This document shows, piece after piece, positions 27,424 through 36,503 of a stretch of DNA of 64,000 nt. Below the pieces are notes generated by a model that was given only the letters and a program-made list of their open reading frames with translations, was not told the DNA's origin and did not search any database. Positions within the stretch are counted from its first letter, which is position 1. Every line of letters starts with the position of its first letter. The DNA comes from Pedobacter sp. MC2016-24 (GTDB lineage: Bacteria; Bacteroidota; Bacteroidia; Sphingobacteriales; Sphingobacteriaceae): positions 1-64,000 of the forward strand of contig NZ_JADFBX010000014.1 of NCBI RefSeq assembly GCF_015223055.1, in the 5' to 3' direction. Position numbers and translations under genes: made by a program.

Positions 27424-28179
27424 ATGAAGACTGCATTAATCACAGGAGCAACTTCGGGCATCGGAGCAGCATGTGCCCATTTATTTGCTGCACAAGGTTA
27501 TAATTTGATTCTGGTGGCCAGAAGGGAAGCTCTTTTGGCAGAAAATGCCAGACATTTGGAAGATAAATATGCCGTTGAGGTCAAAAAAATTGTAGCGGAT
27601 GTTAGAGATTATGAGAACCTTTCCTATTTACTGGAAACTTTACCGACTTCCTGGAAAAAAGTAAACGTATTGATCAACAATGCAGGTCTGAGTCAGGGAC
27701 TGGATCCGATTGATAAAGGCAGTATCAGCGATTGGGATACCATGATTGATACCAATGTGAAAGGATTGCTGTATGCTACAAAAATTGTTTCCAATTGGAT
27801 GGTGGCAGAAAAAACGGGTCACATCATCAATATTGGGTCGATTGCGGGAAAAGAAGTGTATCCGAATGGAAATGTATATTGTGCCACTAAACATGCTGTA
27901 GATGCCCTAAATAAAAGCATGCGGATTGACTTACTGCCACATGGTATCAAAGTAACAGCAATTAATCCGGGCATGGTTGAAACAGAATTCTCTAAAGTAC
28001 GTTTTAAAGGAGATGAAGGCCGGGCTAAAAAAGTTTACGATGGCTTAGCACCCTTAATGGCCAACGACATTGCCGAAGCAATCTGGTTTGCCGTGAGCAG
28101 GCCGGCGCACGTCAATATTAATGACATGCTGATTATGCCGACCGCGCAGGCGACCGGAACAATTATAGATAGAAAATAG
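27424..28179 (+). CDS. Short-chain dehydrogenase/reductase (YdfG-like)
   Basis: A 251-residue classical SDR. The cofactor motif TGATSGIG is at residues 7-14, NNAG follows near residue 87, and the catalytic pair is Y152 and K156 in YCATK. The C-terminal NPGMVETEF segment is also typical. The closest named relatives by pattern are the NADP-dependent serine/3-hydroxy acid dehydrogenases (YdfG). The substrate is not determinable. A GatB/YqeY gene follows after 15 bp, so they are likely co-transcribed. Confidence 0.9.
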   Translation: MKTALITGATSGIGAACAHLFAAQGYNLILVARREALLAENARHLEDKYAVEVKKIVADVRDYENLSYLLETLPTSWKKVNVLINNAGLSQGLDPIDKGSISDWDTMIDTNVKGLLYATKIVSNWMVAEKTGHIINIGSIAGKEVYPNGNVYCATKHAVDALNKSMRIDLLPHGIKVTAINPGMVETEFSKVRFKGDEGRAKKVYDGLAPLMANDIAEAIWFAVSRPAHVNINDMLIMPTAQATGTIIDRK

Positions 28180-28194
28180 AATTAATTTAAAGAT

Positions 28195-28641
28195 ATGATA
28201 TCAAATACCATAGATCAGGAAATCAAACAAGCCATGTTGGCTAAAGATCAGGCAAAGTTAAGGGGATTACGTGCAATAAAAGCAGCACTCTTATTGGCTA
28301 AAACTGAAAAAGGATCGGCTGAAGAGATTACGGAAGAGGCAGAATTGAAAATTTTACAACGCTTGATCAAACAACGTAAGGAATCAGCAGACATTTATAA
28401 ACAACAAGGTCGTGAAGATTTAAGTACGGTAGAGGAAGAAGAAATTGAAGTGATCAGTGCTTTTATGCCGAAACAACTGGATAGAGCAGAAATTGAAAAG
28501 GTTATTGCGGAAGTGATTACCAGCTCTGGAGCGAGTTCTGTAAAGGATATGGGGAAAGTTATGGGCCTGGCCAATCAACAGCTTGCCGGAAAAGCCGATG
28601 GTAAATTGATTGCCGAAGTTGTGAAAACGCAATTGGCATAA
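28195..28641 (+). CDS. GatB/YqeY domain protein
   Basis: A 148-residue stand-alone YqeY protein, all helical, matching the tail domain found on the GatB subunit of tRNA amidotransferase. Signature stretches are RGLRAIKAALLLAKTEK near the start and VKDMGKVMGLANQQLAGKAD near the end. Its biochemical role is not established; a contribution to tRNA or aminoacylation quality control has been assumed from the shared domain. It is 15 bp behind the SDR gene. Confidence 0.9.
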   Translation: MISNTIDQEIKQAMLAKDQAKLRGLRAIKAALLLAKTEKGSAEEITEEAELKILQRLIKQRKESADIYKQQGREDLSTVEEEEIEVISAFMPKQLDRAEIEKVIAEVITSSGASSVKDMGKVMGLANQQLAGKADGKLIAEVVKTQLA

Positions 28642-28754
28642 ATTGTGATGCTGTTTGCTGAGTTAACGCTTTTTTATTCAAATTAATCTATTAAATTACA
28701 TTAAATTAATTTTACTCTACTAACTTAGTAGCAAAAACCATTCACAAGATATAT

Positions 28755-29519
28755 ATGAGATACGAAGTAATAGAAGATGATGGGTTTAAATATATAGAAG
28801 CCGGAAAAGGTGAAACCCTGGTATTACTTCATGGTTTGATGGGCGAATTGAGTAATTGGGAGCCTGTGATCGATCATTTTAAAGATCGTTATCACGTTGT
28901 TGTACCCATTTTACCCATATACGAATTGCCTATACTAACGCTTGGGGTAAGAAGTCTTTCTAAATACATCCACAAATTCCTGAAGTATAAAAAGCTAAAC
29001 CAGGTGGTGTTGATTGGAAATTCACTGGGTGGTCATGTTGGTTTGGTATTTACCATTTCGCACCAGGAAAATGTGAAGGCTTTGGTACTTACCGGTAGCT
29101 CTGGTTTATATGAAAATGCATTTGGGGGATCTTTTCCGAAAAGAGAAAGCTATGAATATATCCGCGAAAAAGTAGCCTATACTTTTTATGATCCCGCTAC
29201 AGCAACCAAAGAATTGGTGGATGAAGTTTATAAAACGGTAAACGAACGTTCTCGTGTTATCCGTATTCTGGCCCTGGCCAAATCTGCTATTCGTCACAAC
29301 ATGTCTAAAGACTTATCCAGGATCACCATTCCTGTGTCTTTAATCTGGGGTAAACAGGATAAGGTTACACCTCCGGAAGTTGCGGAAGAATTTCATCAGT
29401 TATTACCCAATTCTGAATTGAACTGGGTGGATAAATGCGGGCACGCCCCGATGATGGAGCGCCCGGAAGTTTTTAATGAATATTTGAACACATTTTTAAA
29501 CAGGATATTATTGAAATAA
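28755..29519 (+). CDS. Alpha/beta hydrolase
   Basis: A 254-residue alpha/beta-fold hydrolase with oxyanion segment LLHGLMGELSNW (about residues 24-35), nucleophile elbow GNSLGG (serine near residue 94) and catalytic histidine in CGHAPMMERP near the C-terminus. It lacks a signal peptide. The substrate is unknown. It starts a run of co-directional genes (CBS, nadK, DUF6089-like, uppS) and its stop overlaps the next start by one base (TAATG). The sequence TAACTTAG upstream (near 28717) is one mismatch from the -7 consensus. Confidence 0.88.
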   Translation: MRYEVIEDDGFKYIEAGKGETLVLLHGLMGELSNWEPVIDHFKDRYHVVVPILPIYELPILTLGVRSLSKYIHKFLKYKKLNQVVLIGNSLGGHVGLVFTISHQENVKALVLTGSSGLYENAFGGSFPKRESYEYIREKVAYTFYDPATATKELVDEVYKTVNERSRVIRILALAKSAIRHNMSKDLSRITIPVSLIWGKQDKVTPPEVAEEFHQLLPNSELNWVDKCGHAPMMERPEVFNEYLNTFLNRILLK

Positions 29520-30181
29520 TGCTGGCAACTGAACTCATATCGAACGCTATACCTCCGCTAATTACATCTGATTCTGTTCAGAAGGCATTGGATAGGCTGA
29601 CTGAGTTTAAGCTTTTCCATTTGCCCATTGTAAATGATACCGCTTTTTTGGGTTTACTTGCAGAAGAGGATTTAATTGAAGTACGGGATGTGGAACAACC
29701 AATCGGTGGCCTGTCTTTATCGCTTTTAAATCCCTTTGTATACGAGGATACGCATATTTATGAAGTGATCCGACTGTTAGATCAGTTACACCTTTCTGTT
29801 GTTCCAGTATTGGACTACAAGAAAAATTACCTCGGTTTGATCACTTTAAACAGTTTGCTGGATTATGCGGCAGAAATTTTTGCCGTAAAAGAACATGGTG
29901 GGATCATCGTACTGGAAATTGGCAATCGAAACAATTCTTTGTCGCACATGGCCCAGATTGTGGAGGCAGATAACGCCCAGATTCTTTCTTCTTACGTGCA
30001 GTCTTTTCCTGATTCTACCAAATTAGAAGTTACCCTTAAAATAAATAAAACGGAACTGTCTGGTATCATTGCCGCTTTTGAACGCTACAATTACCAGGTG
30101 AAGGCCGTTTTTAACAATACTAAGACTGACGACGGTACTGAAGACCGATTTAATTCATTCATGAACTATCTGAATGTATAA
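29519..30181 (+). CDS. CBS-domain protein
   Basis: A 220-residue cytosolic protein with two CBS repeats in about residues 1-120 (ITSDSVQKALDRLTEF and YEVIRLLDQLHLSVVP are the recognisable parts). A C-terminal ACT-like segment of about 80 residues begins near GGIIVLEIGNRNNSL. CBS pairs usually bind adenine nucleotides and regulate a partner. Its placement immediately before nadK, in an operon, makes an NAD(P)/adenylate-sensing role attractive but unproven. Its ATG overlaps the stop of the hydrolase gene. Confidence 0.87.
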   Translation: MLATELISNAIPPLITSDSVQKALDRLTEFKLFHLPIVNDTAFLGLLAEEDLIEVRDVEQPIGGLSLSLLNPFVYEDTHIYEVIRLLDQLHLSVVPVLDYKKNYLGLITLNSLLDYAAEIFAVKEHGGIIVLEIGNRNNSLSHMAQIVEADNAQILSSYVQSFPDSTKLEVTLKINKTELSGIIAAFERYNYQVKAVFNNTKTDDGTEDRFNSFMNYLNV

Positions 30182-30195
30182 ACAATAACAAATTG

Positions 30196-31077
30196 ATGAA
30201 GATTGCAATCTACGGCAGAGAGTTCAACAATAGTGTGCTCCCTTATGTTCAGGAAGTTTTTAATGTACTGGAACAGGAGCAGATCCCGATCCTCGTTTAC
30301 AAGAAGTACCTGGATTTTATTAAAGATAAGATTAAGCTGCCGGTACATGTAGAAACTTTTAGTAAACATGCAGATTTGCTTGGCCGTACGGATGTATTGC
30401 TGAGCCTTGGAGGAGATGGTACCATGCTGGATACACTTGCACTGATCCGTGACTCCGGTCTGCCAGTGGTTGGGATTAATTTTGGCCGTTTGGGTTTTCT
30501 GGCCAGTATCAATAAAGAAGAAATTAAAAAGGCCATTCACGCCTTGAAAAATAAAGAATACGCCATTGATCAAAGAACCATGATCAGTCTGGAATCTACA
30601 CATGATCTTTTTGGAGAAGAGAATTTTGCGCTGAATGACATCACCATCCACAGACGCGACAACTCAGCCATGATGATCATTCATGCCTATATGAATAATG
30701 AATTTGTCAATTCCTATTGGGCGGATGGATTAATTATTGCCACACCTACAGGTTCAACAGCGTACTCTTTAAGTTGCGGCGGGCCAATTATTTATCCGAA
30801 TTCGCAGAATTTTGTAATTACGCCAATAGCACCTCACAACCTGAACGTTCGTCCGGTTATTGTGCCTGACGATGTCTCACTCACTTTTGAAGTGGAAGTT
30901 CGAAGTGCTAAATTCTTGGTATCCTGTGATTCAAGAACAGAAACGGTAGACCGTTCTGTAAAAATTACATTGAATAAAGCTAAGTTTCATGTAAATTTGA
31001 TCAGATTGAACAACGAAACGTACCTCACTACGTTAAGAAATAAATTGTTATGGGGTATTGATACGCGCAATTATTAA
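30196..31077 (+). CDS. nadK: NAD kinase
   Basis: A 293-residue ATP-NAD kinase producing NADP. The GGDGTML motif lies near residue 73, followed by NFGRLGFL and the substrate segment ATPTGSTAYSLSCGGP. Length is standard. The first possible start is a TTG at 30193 immediately before the ATG at 30196; the ATG is preferred. It starts 14 bp after the CBS gene, and its stop is directly followed (1 bp) by the next gene's start. Confidence 0.95.
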   Translation: MKIAIYGREFNNSVLPYVQEVFNVLEQEQIPILVYKKYLDFIKDKIKLPVHVETFSKHADLLGRTDVLLSLGGDGTMLDTLALIRDSGLPVVGINFGRLGFLASINKEEIKKAIHALKNKEYAIDQRTMISLESTHDLFGEENFALNDITIHRRDNSAMMIIHAYMNNEFVNSYWADGLIIATPTGSTAYSLSCGGPIIYPNSQNFVITPIAPHNLNVRPVIVPDDVSLTFEVEVRSAKFLVSCDSRTETVDRSVKITLNKAKFHVNLIRLNNETYLTTLRNKLLWGIDTRNY

Positions 31078-31078
31078 C

Positions 31079-31897
31079 ATGCCAAACCAACGATATTTAC
31101 TCAGTATTCTTGTTGTTTTTATGACATTTTGTGCTGCAAAAGCGCAGACCCTGGAGCTTGGTCTTTCTGGTGGTGGTGCTGGTTATATCGGTGATTTAAA
31201 TCAGGATAAGCTTTTGAAAATTACAGGCATGAACCTGGGTGGATATGTGAAGTTAAACCTGGATCCGTATTGGGCACTTGGATTGCATTACAATTACGGT
31301 AAAGTCAGGGCAAACGATGCGACTTCCGACAATGCCCAGTTCAGGGACCGCAATCTTAATTTCAAAACGGCTTTAAACGAAGTGAGTGCCCAGGTTGATT
31401 TTAATCTGTTCAATTACTTTGCCGGAGGTGGTACCAAGTCATTTACGCCCTATATTTTTACTGGAATTGGTGGGGTGTTTTTCAGTCCAAAAGCAAAATA
31501 TACAAACGATCCTACGCTGGAAGATAAATATTACAACCTTCGCTTTTATAAGACTGAAGGTCAGACTGAAGTATATAAAAATTATGCAATCACAGTTCCG
31601 TATGGAGTAGGGGTTAAGTTACGGATGAAAGAGAACTGGGGACTGTTTTCCCAGGTTGGCTACCGGACCGTATTTACCGATTATCTGGATGACGTAAGCG
31701 CCCGGTATCCGAGTCCGGCAGTCTGGCCGCAAGATGGAGATTTAAACACCAGAAAGCGACTTTCAAACCCTTCAGATGTAGCTCCTTATGGTACTCCAGG
31801 GTTACAAAGAGGCGATTTTAGAAAAAGAGATACTTATATGTTTGTAGGTATTGGCATATCTTATACCTTTGTGTCCCAAAAATGTTATACATTTTAG
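31079..31897 (+). CDS. DUF6089-like outer membrane beta-barrel protein
   Basis: A 272-residue exported beta-barrel protein. The signal peptide is residues 1-23, ending AAKAQ. The body opens with LELGLSGGGAGYIGDLNQ and ends with a C-terminal strand FVGIGISYTFVSQ. This fits the DUF6089 family, which is usually found in this position near uppS and bamA in Bacteroidota; the family name is recalled, not searched. The function is unknown; the context suggests envelope assembly. The start is the ATG at 31079, one base after the nadK stop; a TTG at 31058 would overlap nadK. Confidence 0.75.
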   Translation: MPNQRYLLSILVVFMTFCAAKAQTLELGLSGGGAGYIGDLNQDKLLKITGMNLGGYVKLNLDPYWALGLHYNYGKVRANDATSDNAQFRDRNLNFKTALNEVSAQVDFNLFNYFAGGGTKSFTPYIFTGIGGVFFSPKAKYTNDPTLEDKYYNLRFYKTEGQTEVYKNYAITVPYGVGVKLRMKENWGLFSQVGYRTVFTDYLDDVSARYPSPAVWPQDGDLNTRKRLSNPSDVAPYGTPGLQRGDFRKRDTYMFVGIGISYTFVSQKCYTF

Positions 31898-31915
31898 GCA
31901 TATTTGCAAGAATAA

Positions 31916-32656
31916 ATGGGATTTAAAGAACAAATAGATAGCACAAAACTGCCGCAACACATTGCAATCATCATGGATGGCAATGGCAGATGGGCAAAAA
32001 ATCAAGGCAAATTCAGGCATTTTGGTCATGAAAGCGGTGTGTTATCCGTAAAAGATATTGTGGAAGGTTGCGCCGATATTGGCATTAAATACCTGACTGT
32101 ATATGCTTTTTCCACTGAAAACTGGAACAGGCCGATAGAAGAAGTGAATGCTTTAATGGAATTGCTGATCTCTACCATTAACCAGGAAACGCCTACTTTA
32201 AACAAAAATAACATCCGTCTGAACGCGATTGGCGACATCGCCTCACTTCCGCAAAAATGTATTGACGACTTGAAAAGTGCCATGGACAACACCGCAAATA
32301 ATACGCGTTGTACTTTGACATTGGCTTTAAGTTACAGCGCAAAATGGGAGATCCTGGAAGCCGCGAAGAAGCTTGCCGCTAAAGTTAAAGACGGTCAGAT
32401 TAGCATTGATGACATTGATGAGGCTAATTTTTCAGCCGAACTCACCACTGTCAATATTCCCGATCCGGAATTGATGATCCGAACAAGCGGAGAACATAGA
32501 GTGAGTAATTTTCTGTTGTGGCAGATGGCTTATACAGAATTATATTTTACGGATACTTTATGGCCTGACTTCAGACAGGAAGACCTTTTTGAAGCCATTG
32601 TAGACTACCAAAAACGCGAACGCCGCTTCGGTAAAATTAGCGAACAACTGAACTAA
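31916..32656 (+). CDS. uppS: Isoprenyl transferase (undecaprenyl diphosphate synthase)
   Basis: A 246-residue cis-prenyltransferase that makes the C55 carrier lipid for peptidoglycan and glycan assembly. The catalytic segment IMDGNGRWAKNQGK (aspartate near residue 22) and the C-terminal WPDFRQEDLFEAI motif are complete. Length is normal. It is 18 bp after the DUF6089-like gene and 63 bp before bamA, in an envelope-biogenesis run. Confidence 0.95.
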   Translation: MGFKEQIDSTKLPQHIAIIMDGNGRWAKNQGKFRHFGHESGVLSVKDIVEGCADIGIKYLTVYAFSTENWNRPIEEVNALMELLISTINQETPTLNKNNIRLNAIGDIASLPQKCIDDLKSAMDNTANNTRCTLTLALSYSAKWEILEAAKKLAAKVKDGQISIDDIDEANFSAELTTVNIPDPELMIRTSGEHRVSNFLLWQMAYTELYFTDTLWPDFRQEDLFEAIVDYQKRERRFGKISEQLN

Positions 32657-32719
32657 TTTTACTTTTAACACTTTTTAACATGTGTTTAAATTAACTTAGC
32701 ATCGATTTTTAGATTGTAA

Positions 32720-35287
32720 ATGAAAAGAATATATCAACTCATATTATTGTTATTGATTGGTTTACCAACAATGGCACAGATTACCCGTCCTCAGTCTAAC
32801 CCGGCAATGCCTTCGCTAAAAGTGAATGGCCTGGAGTTGGATTATTTCAATCCTAAAGAGTACATCATTGGTGGTACCACTTTAACCGGGACAAAATATT
32901 TAGATAAGGATGTAATCATTACACTCTCTAAATTGATCGTCGGAGAACACATTGTTTTGCCGGGTGAGGCAACAGCAAATGCAATTAAAAACCTTTGGGA
33001 CCAGGGATTGTTTGACGATATCCAACTGGACATTGCCAAAATTTCAGGAGATACTGTTTTCTTCGATATCGAAGTGGTAGAACGTCCGCGTTTAGGTGGA
33101 TATGAAATCAATGGTGTCAGCAAATCCCAAAAAACGGATATCCTTGAAAAACTGAATGAAAAAACAGGTAAATCCATCATCAACGAAAACTTATACAATA
33201 CCACAACTGCAAAAATCAAAAAGTTCTTATTGGAAAAAGGCTATTTCTTTACCGATGTAACTTATAAAACAAAACCGGATCCTTCTCAGGAGAATACGGT
33301 AACCTTACAGGTATTTGTGGATAAAGGCCGCAAGGTGAAGGTTCATGAGATCAATTTCACAGGAAATAAAGATTTCTCTTCTGCTAAACTGCGCAAGTTT
33401 TTAAAGAAAACCAAACAACAGGCTTTTTATAAAATCTTTGGTTCCGGTAAATTCAATAAAGAAAAATACGATGAGGATAAAGTGAAACTGATTGCTAAAA
33501 TGCATGATAAAGGTTACCGTGATGCGGTAATTTTGAAAGACACTGTTTATCGTTTTAATGAAAAATCTGTAGGCATTAAAATTGACCTTTATGAGGGTCC
33601 TAAATACTATTTCGGCGGTATCACCTGGGTAGGTAATGCCAAATACACCACCAATTACCTGGAGAAGGTTTTGGGTATTGAAAAAGGTGAGGTCTTTAGT
33701 GAAGAAAAATTAGAGAAAAAACTAAGAGGTAGTGCGAATGGAGATGATGTTTCGAGTGTATACCTGAATGATGGTTATTTAACTTTTAACGTTGATCCGG
33801 TACAAACCAAAATCCATAACGATACTGTTGATGTAGAGATGCGTATTTATGAAGGTCCGCAGTATACCAACAACAGGATCATCATCAAAGGAAATACCAT
33901 TACCAACGACCGCGTAGTGAGACGTGAGATCCGTACCAAACCAGGAGAAAAATTCTCTAAAGATTTATTGATCCGTACGGTTCGTGAGATTGGTCAGTTG
34001 GGTAATTTTGACGAGTCAAAAACCAATCCTGTTCCGAAACCAAATCCGGCAGATGGAACGGTAGATATTGAGTATACAGTAGAAGAAAAACCTTCTGACC
34101 AGATTGAGTTATCAGGTGGTTTTGGTGGTGGTAACATCATCGGTACACTGGGTTTAACGTTCAACAACTTCTCATTAAAAAACCTGTTTAACCTGAGTGC
34201 CTACAAACCACTTCCAAAAGGTGACGGACAGAAGTTAAGTTTACGTGGACAAACCAATGGTAAATATTACCAATCGTATAGTTTCTCCTTCTCAGAGCCA
34301 TGGTTAGGTGGTAAAAAACCAATCAGCTTTGGTGTGAGTGCATTTACTTCATTGCAATCAAATGGAGGAAAGAGTCCTTATTATGCAACGATTGATCCAA
34401 GTAATCCTTCTTACCAAAAGATTCGTTTGAATGGTATAACAGTGAGTTTAGGTAAACGTTTGAACTTCCCGGACAACTACTTTCAGTTGACTTACGCGGT
34501 GAATGCGCAACAATATATTCTGAACAATTACCCGGGCTTTTTATTCAGCACAGGTACTTCTTATAACTTCAACTTAACGCAAGAGATCAGCAGGGATTCA
34601 AGAGATTCCCCAATTTTCCCAACCGGAGGTTCTTATTTCAAGTTTACTGTACAGGCAACACCACCATACTCTTTAATGAACAATGTGAACTATGCTACTG
34701 CATCAGATAAACAACGTTATAAATTTACAGAGTACCACAAATGGAAATTCGAATCTCAATGGTTCCAAAGGGTAACTGGTAAATTCGTATTGATGGCACA
34801 GGCACAATTTGGTTTCTTAGGAACGTACAACAGTGCTGTTGGAGAGTCTGCATTTGAACGCTTTAAATTGGGTGGCGACGGTATGCAAGGCTTCGACTTC
34901 CTGCAAGGTTCTGAGGTGATTAAAATGCGTGGTTATGCAAACAATGCGGTTATCCCACAAGGATCCAATCCAAGTATTGCACAACAGTCAGGTAGTCCGA
35001 TCTTCTCTAAATATGTGATGGAGTTGAGATATCCGGTTATTGCAAGTCAGCAGGCTACAGCCTTTTTGGTTGCCTTTGGTGAGGCTGGTAATACCTGGAA
35101 TAAGTTTGGTGATTTCAATCCTTTTAACGTTAGACGTTCTGCAGGTATTGGAGCTAGGATATTTTTACCGATATTTGGAATGTTGGGTATCGATTACGGA
35201 CATGCGTTTGACCGGATTCCAGGAATTACAGATGGTGGAAAACAGAACTTCACGTTCAGTATCGCTCAACAGCTTGGAGGACTTTAA
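32720..35287 (+). CDS. bamA: Outer membrane assembly factor BamA
   Basis: An 855-residue Omp85 protein, the core of the BAM machine that inserts beta-barrels. It has a signal peptide (1-18, ending TMAQ) and POTRA repeats across about residues 60-455 (for example GYEINGVSKSQKTDILEKL, VHEINFTGNKDFSSAKL). A 16-strand barrel with the family motif near SRDSRDSPIFPTGGSYFK (about 635) follows, with a C-terminal strand. The 63-bp gap after uppS contains TAACTTAG near 32691, one mismatch from a -7 element. Two OmpH/Skp genes follow. Confidence 0.95.
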   Translation: MKRIYQLILLLLIGLPTMAQITRPQSNPAMPSLKVNGLELDYFNPKEYIIGGTTLTGTKYLDKDVIITLSKLIVGEHIVLPGEATANAIKNLWDQGLFDDIQLDIAKISGDTVFFDIEVVERPRLGGYEINGVSKSQKTDILEKLNEKTGKSIINENLYNTTTAKIKKFLLEKGYFFTDVTYKTKPDPSQENTVTLQVFVDKGRKVKVHEINFTGNKDFSSAKLRKFLKKTKQQAFYKIFGSGKFNKEKYDEDKVKLIAKMHDKGYRDAVILKDTVYRFNEKSVGIKIDLYEGPKYYFGGITWVGNAKYTTNYLEKVLGIEKGEVFSEEKLEKKLRGSANGDDVSSVYLNDGYLTFNVDPVQTKIHNDTVDVEMRIYEGPQYTNNRIIIKGNTITNDRVVRREIRTKPGEKFSKDLLIRTVREIGQLGNFDESKTNPVPKPNPADGTVDIEYTVEEKPSDQIELSGGFGGGNIIGTLGLTFNNFSLKNLFNLSAYKPLPKGDGQKLSLRGQTNGKYYQSYSFSFSEPWLGGKKPISFGVSAFTSLQSNGGKSPYYATIDPSNPSYQKIRLNGITVSLGKRLNFPDNYFQLTYAVNAQQYILNNYPGFLFSTGTSYNFNLTQEISRDSRDSPIFPTGGSYFKFTVQATPPYSLMNNVNYATASDKQRYKFTEYHKWKFESQWFQRVTGKFVLMAQAQFGFLGTYNSAVGESAFERFKLGGDGMQGFDFLQGSEVIKMRGYANNAVIPQGSNPSIAQQSGSPIFSKYVMELRYPVIASQQATAFLVAFGEAGNTWNKFGDFNPFNVRRSAGIGARIFLPIFGMLGIDYGHAFDRIPGITDGGKQNFTFSIAQQLGGL

Positions 35288-35305
35288 TTCATAAATATTT
35301 AGAAA

Positions 35306-35836
35306 ATGAAGAAATACTTTTTAATTTGCATCCTGATATTTGCGTGTTCAGGCGCATTTGCTCAAAAGTTTGCTTATGTGGATACGGAATATATCTTAAA
35401 GCACTTACCTGATTATAAGTCTGCATTGAACCAATTGAACGTGTTATCTGGTCAGTGGCAGCAACAGGTAGATAATAATTTTACCGAGATCGATAAGATG
35501 TATAAAGCTTATCAGGCCGATCAGGTATTGCTTACAGAGGATATGCGTAAGCGCAGGGAAAATGACATCATTGAAAAAGAGAAAGCTGCGAAGGAATTTC
35601 AGCGTCGGATTTTTGGTCCGGAAGGGGAGTTGTTCCAGTCGCGTACCAAATTATTGAACCCGATTCAGGATAATGTTACTAAGGTGATTGCCGAAGTGGC
35701 CAAGTCCAAATTGCTCGACTTTATTTTTGACAAGAGCAGTGAGGCAACCATGATGATTTATGCCAGCAGCACATACGATGTAAGTAACGATGTGATTAAA
35801 AAACTTGGTTTTAAGCCAGGTGCTATGATTAAATAA
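35306..35836 (+). CDS. OmpH/Skp-family periplasmic chaperone 1
   Basis: A 176-residue Skp/OmpH protein: signal peptide (1-19, ending GAFAQ), a short N-terminal strand (KFAYVDTEYILKHLP), a long coiled-coil hairpin (about 45-120) and C-terminal strands. Skp-type trimers carry unfolded outer-membrane proteins to BamA. It starts 18 bp after bamA, as expected. A second copy follows 43 bp downstream. Confidence 0.92.
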   Translation: MKKYFLICILIFACSGAFAQKFAYVDTEYILKHLPDYKSALNQLNVLSGQWQQQVDNNFTEIDKMYKAYQADQVLLTEDMRKRRENDIIEKEKAAKEFQRRIFGPEGELFQSRTKLLNPIQDNVTKVIAEVAKSKLLDFIFDKSSEATMMIYASSTYDVSNDVIKKLGFKPGAMIK

Positions 35837-35879
35837 AAAATATAACATATATTAGAAACAATTATTAAGAAAAATAGAA

Positions 35880-36440
35880 ATGAGAAAGTTAATTAACGCA
35901 TTTGTTGTTGGAGCAGGATTATTGTTAATTGCGAATGTTGCAAATGCACAACAAAAGTTGGCACATTTAAACTCTGCAATTATTATTGAGGCAATGCCAG
36001 AAGTTAAAACAGCACGTGCTACTTTGGAAACCTTCCAGAAAACAAAACAGGCTGATATTGAAAAAATGATTGCCGAATATCAAACTAAATTGAAAGCAGC
36101 TCAGGAAAAAGAAAAAACAATGAGCGAAGCCAATAAAGAAGTGGTTGGAAAAGAATTGCAAGTATTGGGCGGTGAGTTACAGGATTTAGAAAAACGCATT
36201 ACTGATGCAAGAACTAAAGCACAACAAGAATTAGAAACCAAAAATGCTGAATTGTTTAATCCAATTCAAGTTAAAGCGGATGCTGCAATTAAAGCAGTTT
36301 CTAAAGAAAAAGGTTTTGCTTATGTATTCGATACTGCAAACCAGGCTTTGATTTACTGGGAAGGTGGTGACGACATCACTGAAGCAGTAAAAACTAAATT
36401 GGGTATTGCTAAAACAGCTGCACCTGCACCTAAAAAATAG
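35880..36440 (+). CDS. OmpH/Skp-family periplasmic chaperone 2
   Basis: A 186-residue paralogue of the preceding gene with signal peptide (1-23, ending ANAQ), conserved start KLAHLNSAIIIEAMPE, coiled-coil arms (about 55-125, KLKAAQEKEKTMSEANKE) and an unstructured AAPAPKK tail. Tandem OmpH genes after bamA are common in Bacteroidota. The operon ends at an intrinsic terminator 28 bp downstream. Confidence 0.92.
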   Translation: MRKLINAFVVGAGLLLIANVANAQQKLAHLNSAIIIEAMPEVKTARATLETFQKTKQADIEKMIAEYQTKLKAAQEKEKTMSEANKEVVGKELQVLGGELQDLEKRITDARTKAQQELETKNAELFNPIQVKADAAIKAVSKEKGFAYVFDTANQALIYWEGGDDITEAVKTKLGIAKTAAPAPKK

Positions 36441-36468
36441 TCAGTATTAAATTATAATATTTAAATTG

Positions 36469-36503
36469 CGGGATTGAGTCTTAAAACTCAATCCCGTTTT
36501 TTT
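36469..36503 (+). terminator. Terminator of the bamA-ompH operon, touching the murI start
   Basis: Perfect 10-bp stem CGGGATTGAG (36469-36478) with CTCAATCCCG (36487-36496), 8-base loop, then seven T residues (36497-36503). The murI ATG begins at 36504, the next base. Confidence 0.9.

Noticed and set aside
31864..31871. TACCTTTG upstream of uppS as a promoter
   Set aside because: It matches TAnnTTTG but lies in the coding strand of the DUF6089-like gene (codons for Y-T-F-V), 44 bases before uppS, and the genes are closely spaced; chance is likely.
36474..36503. TTG start and 10-residue extension of murI
   Set aside because: The extension is the terminator stem-loop itself and is not conserved-looking protein.
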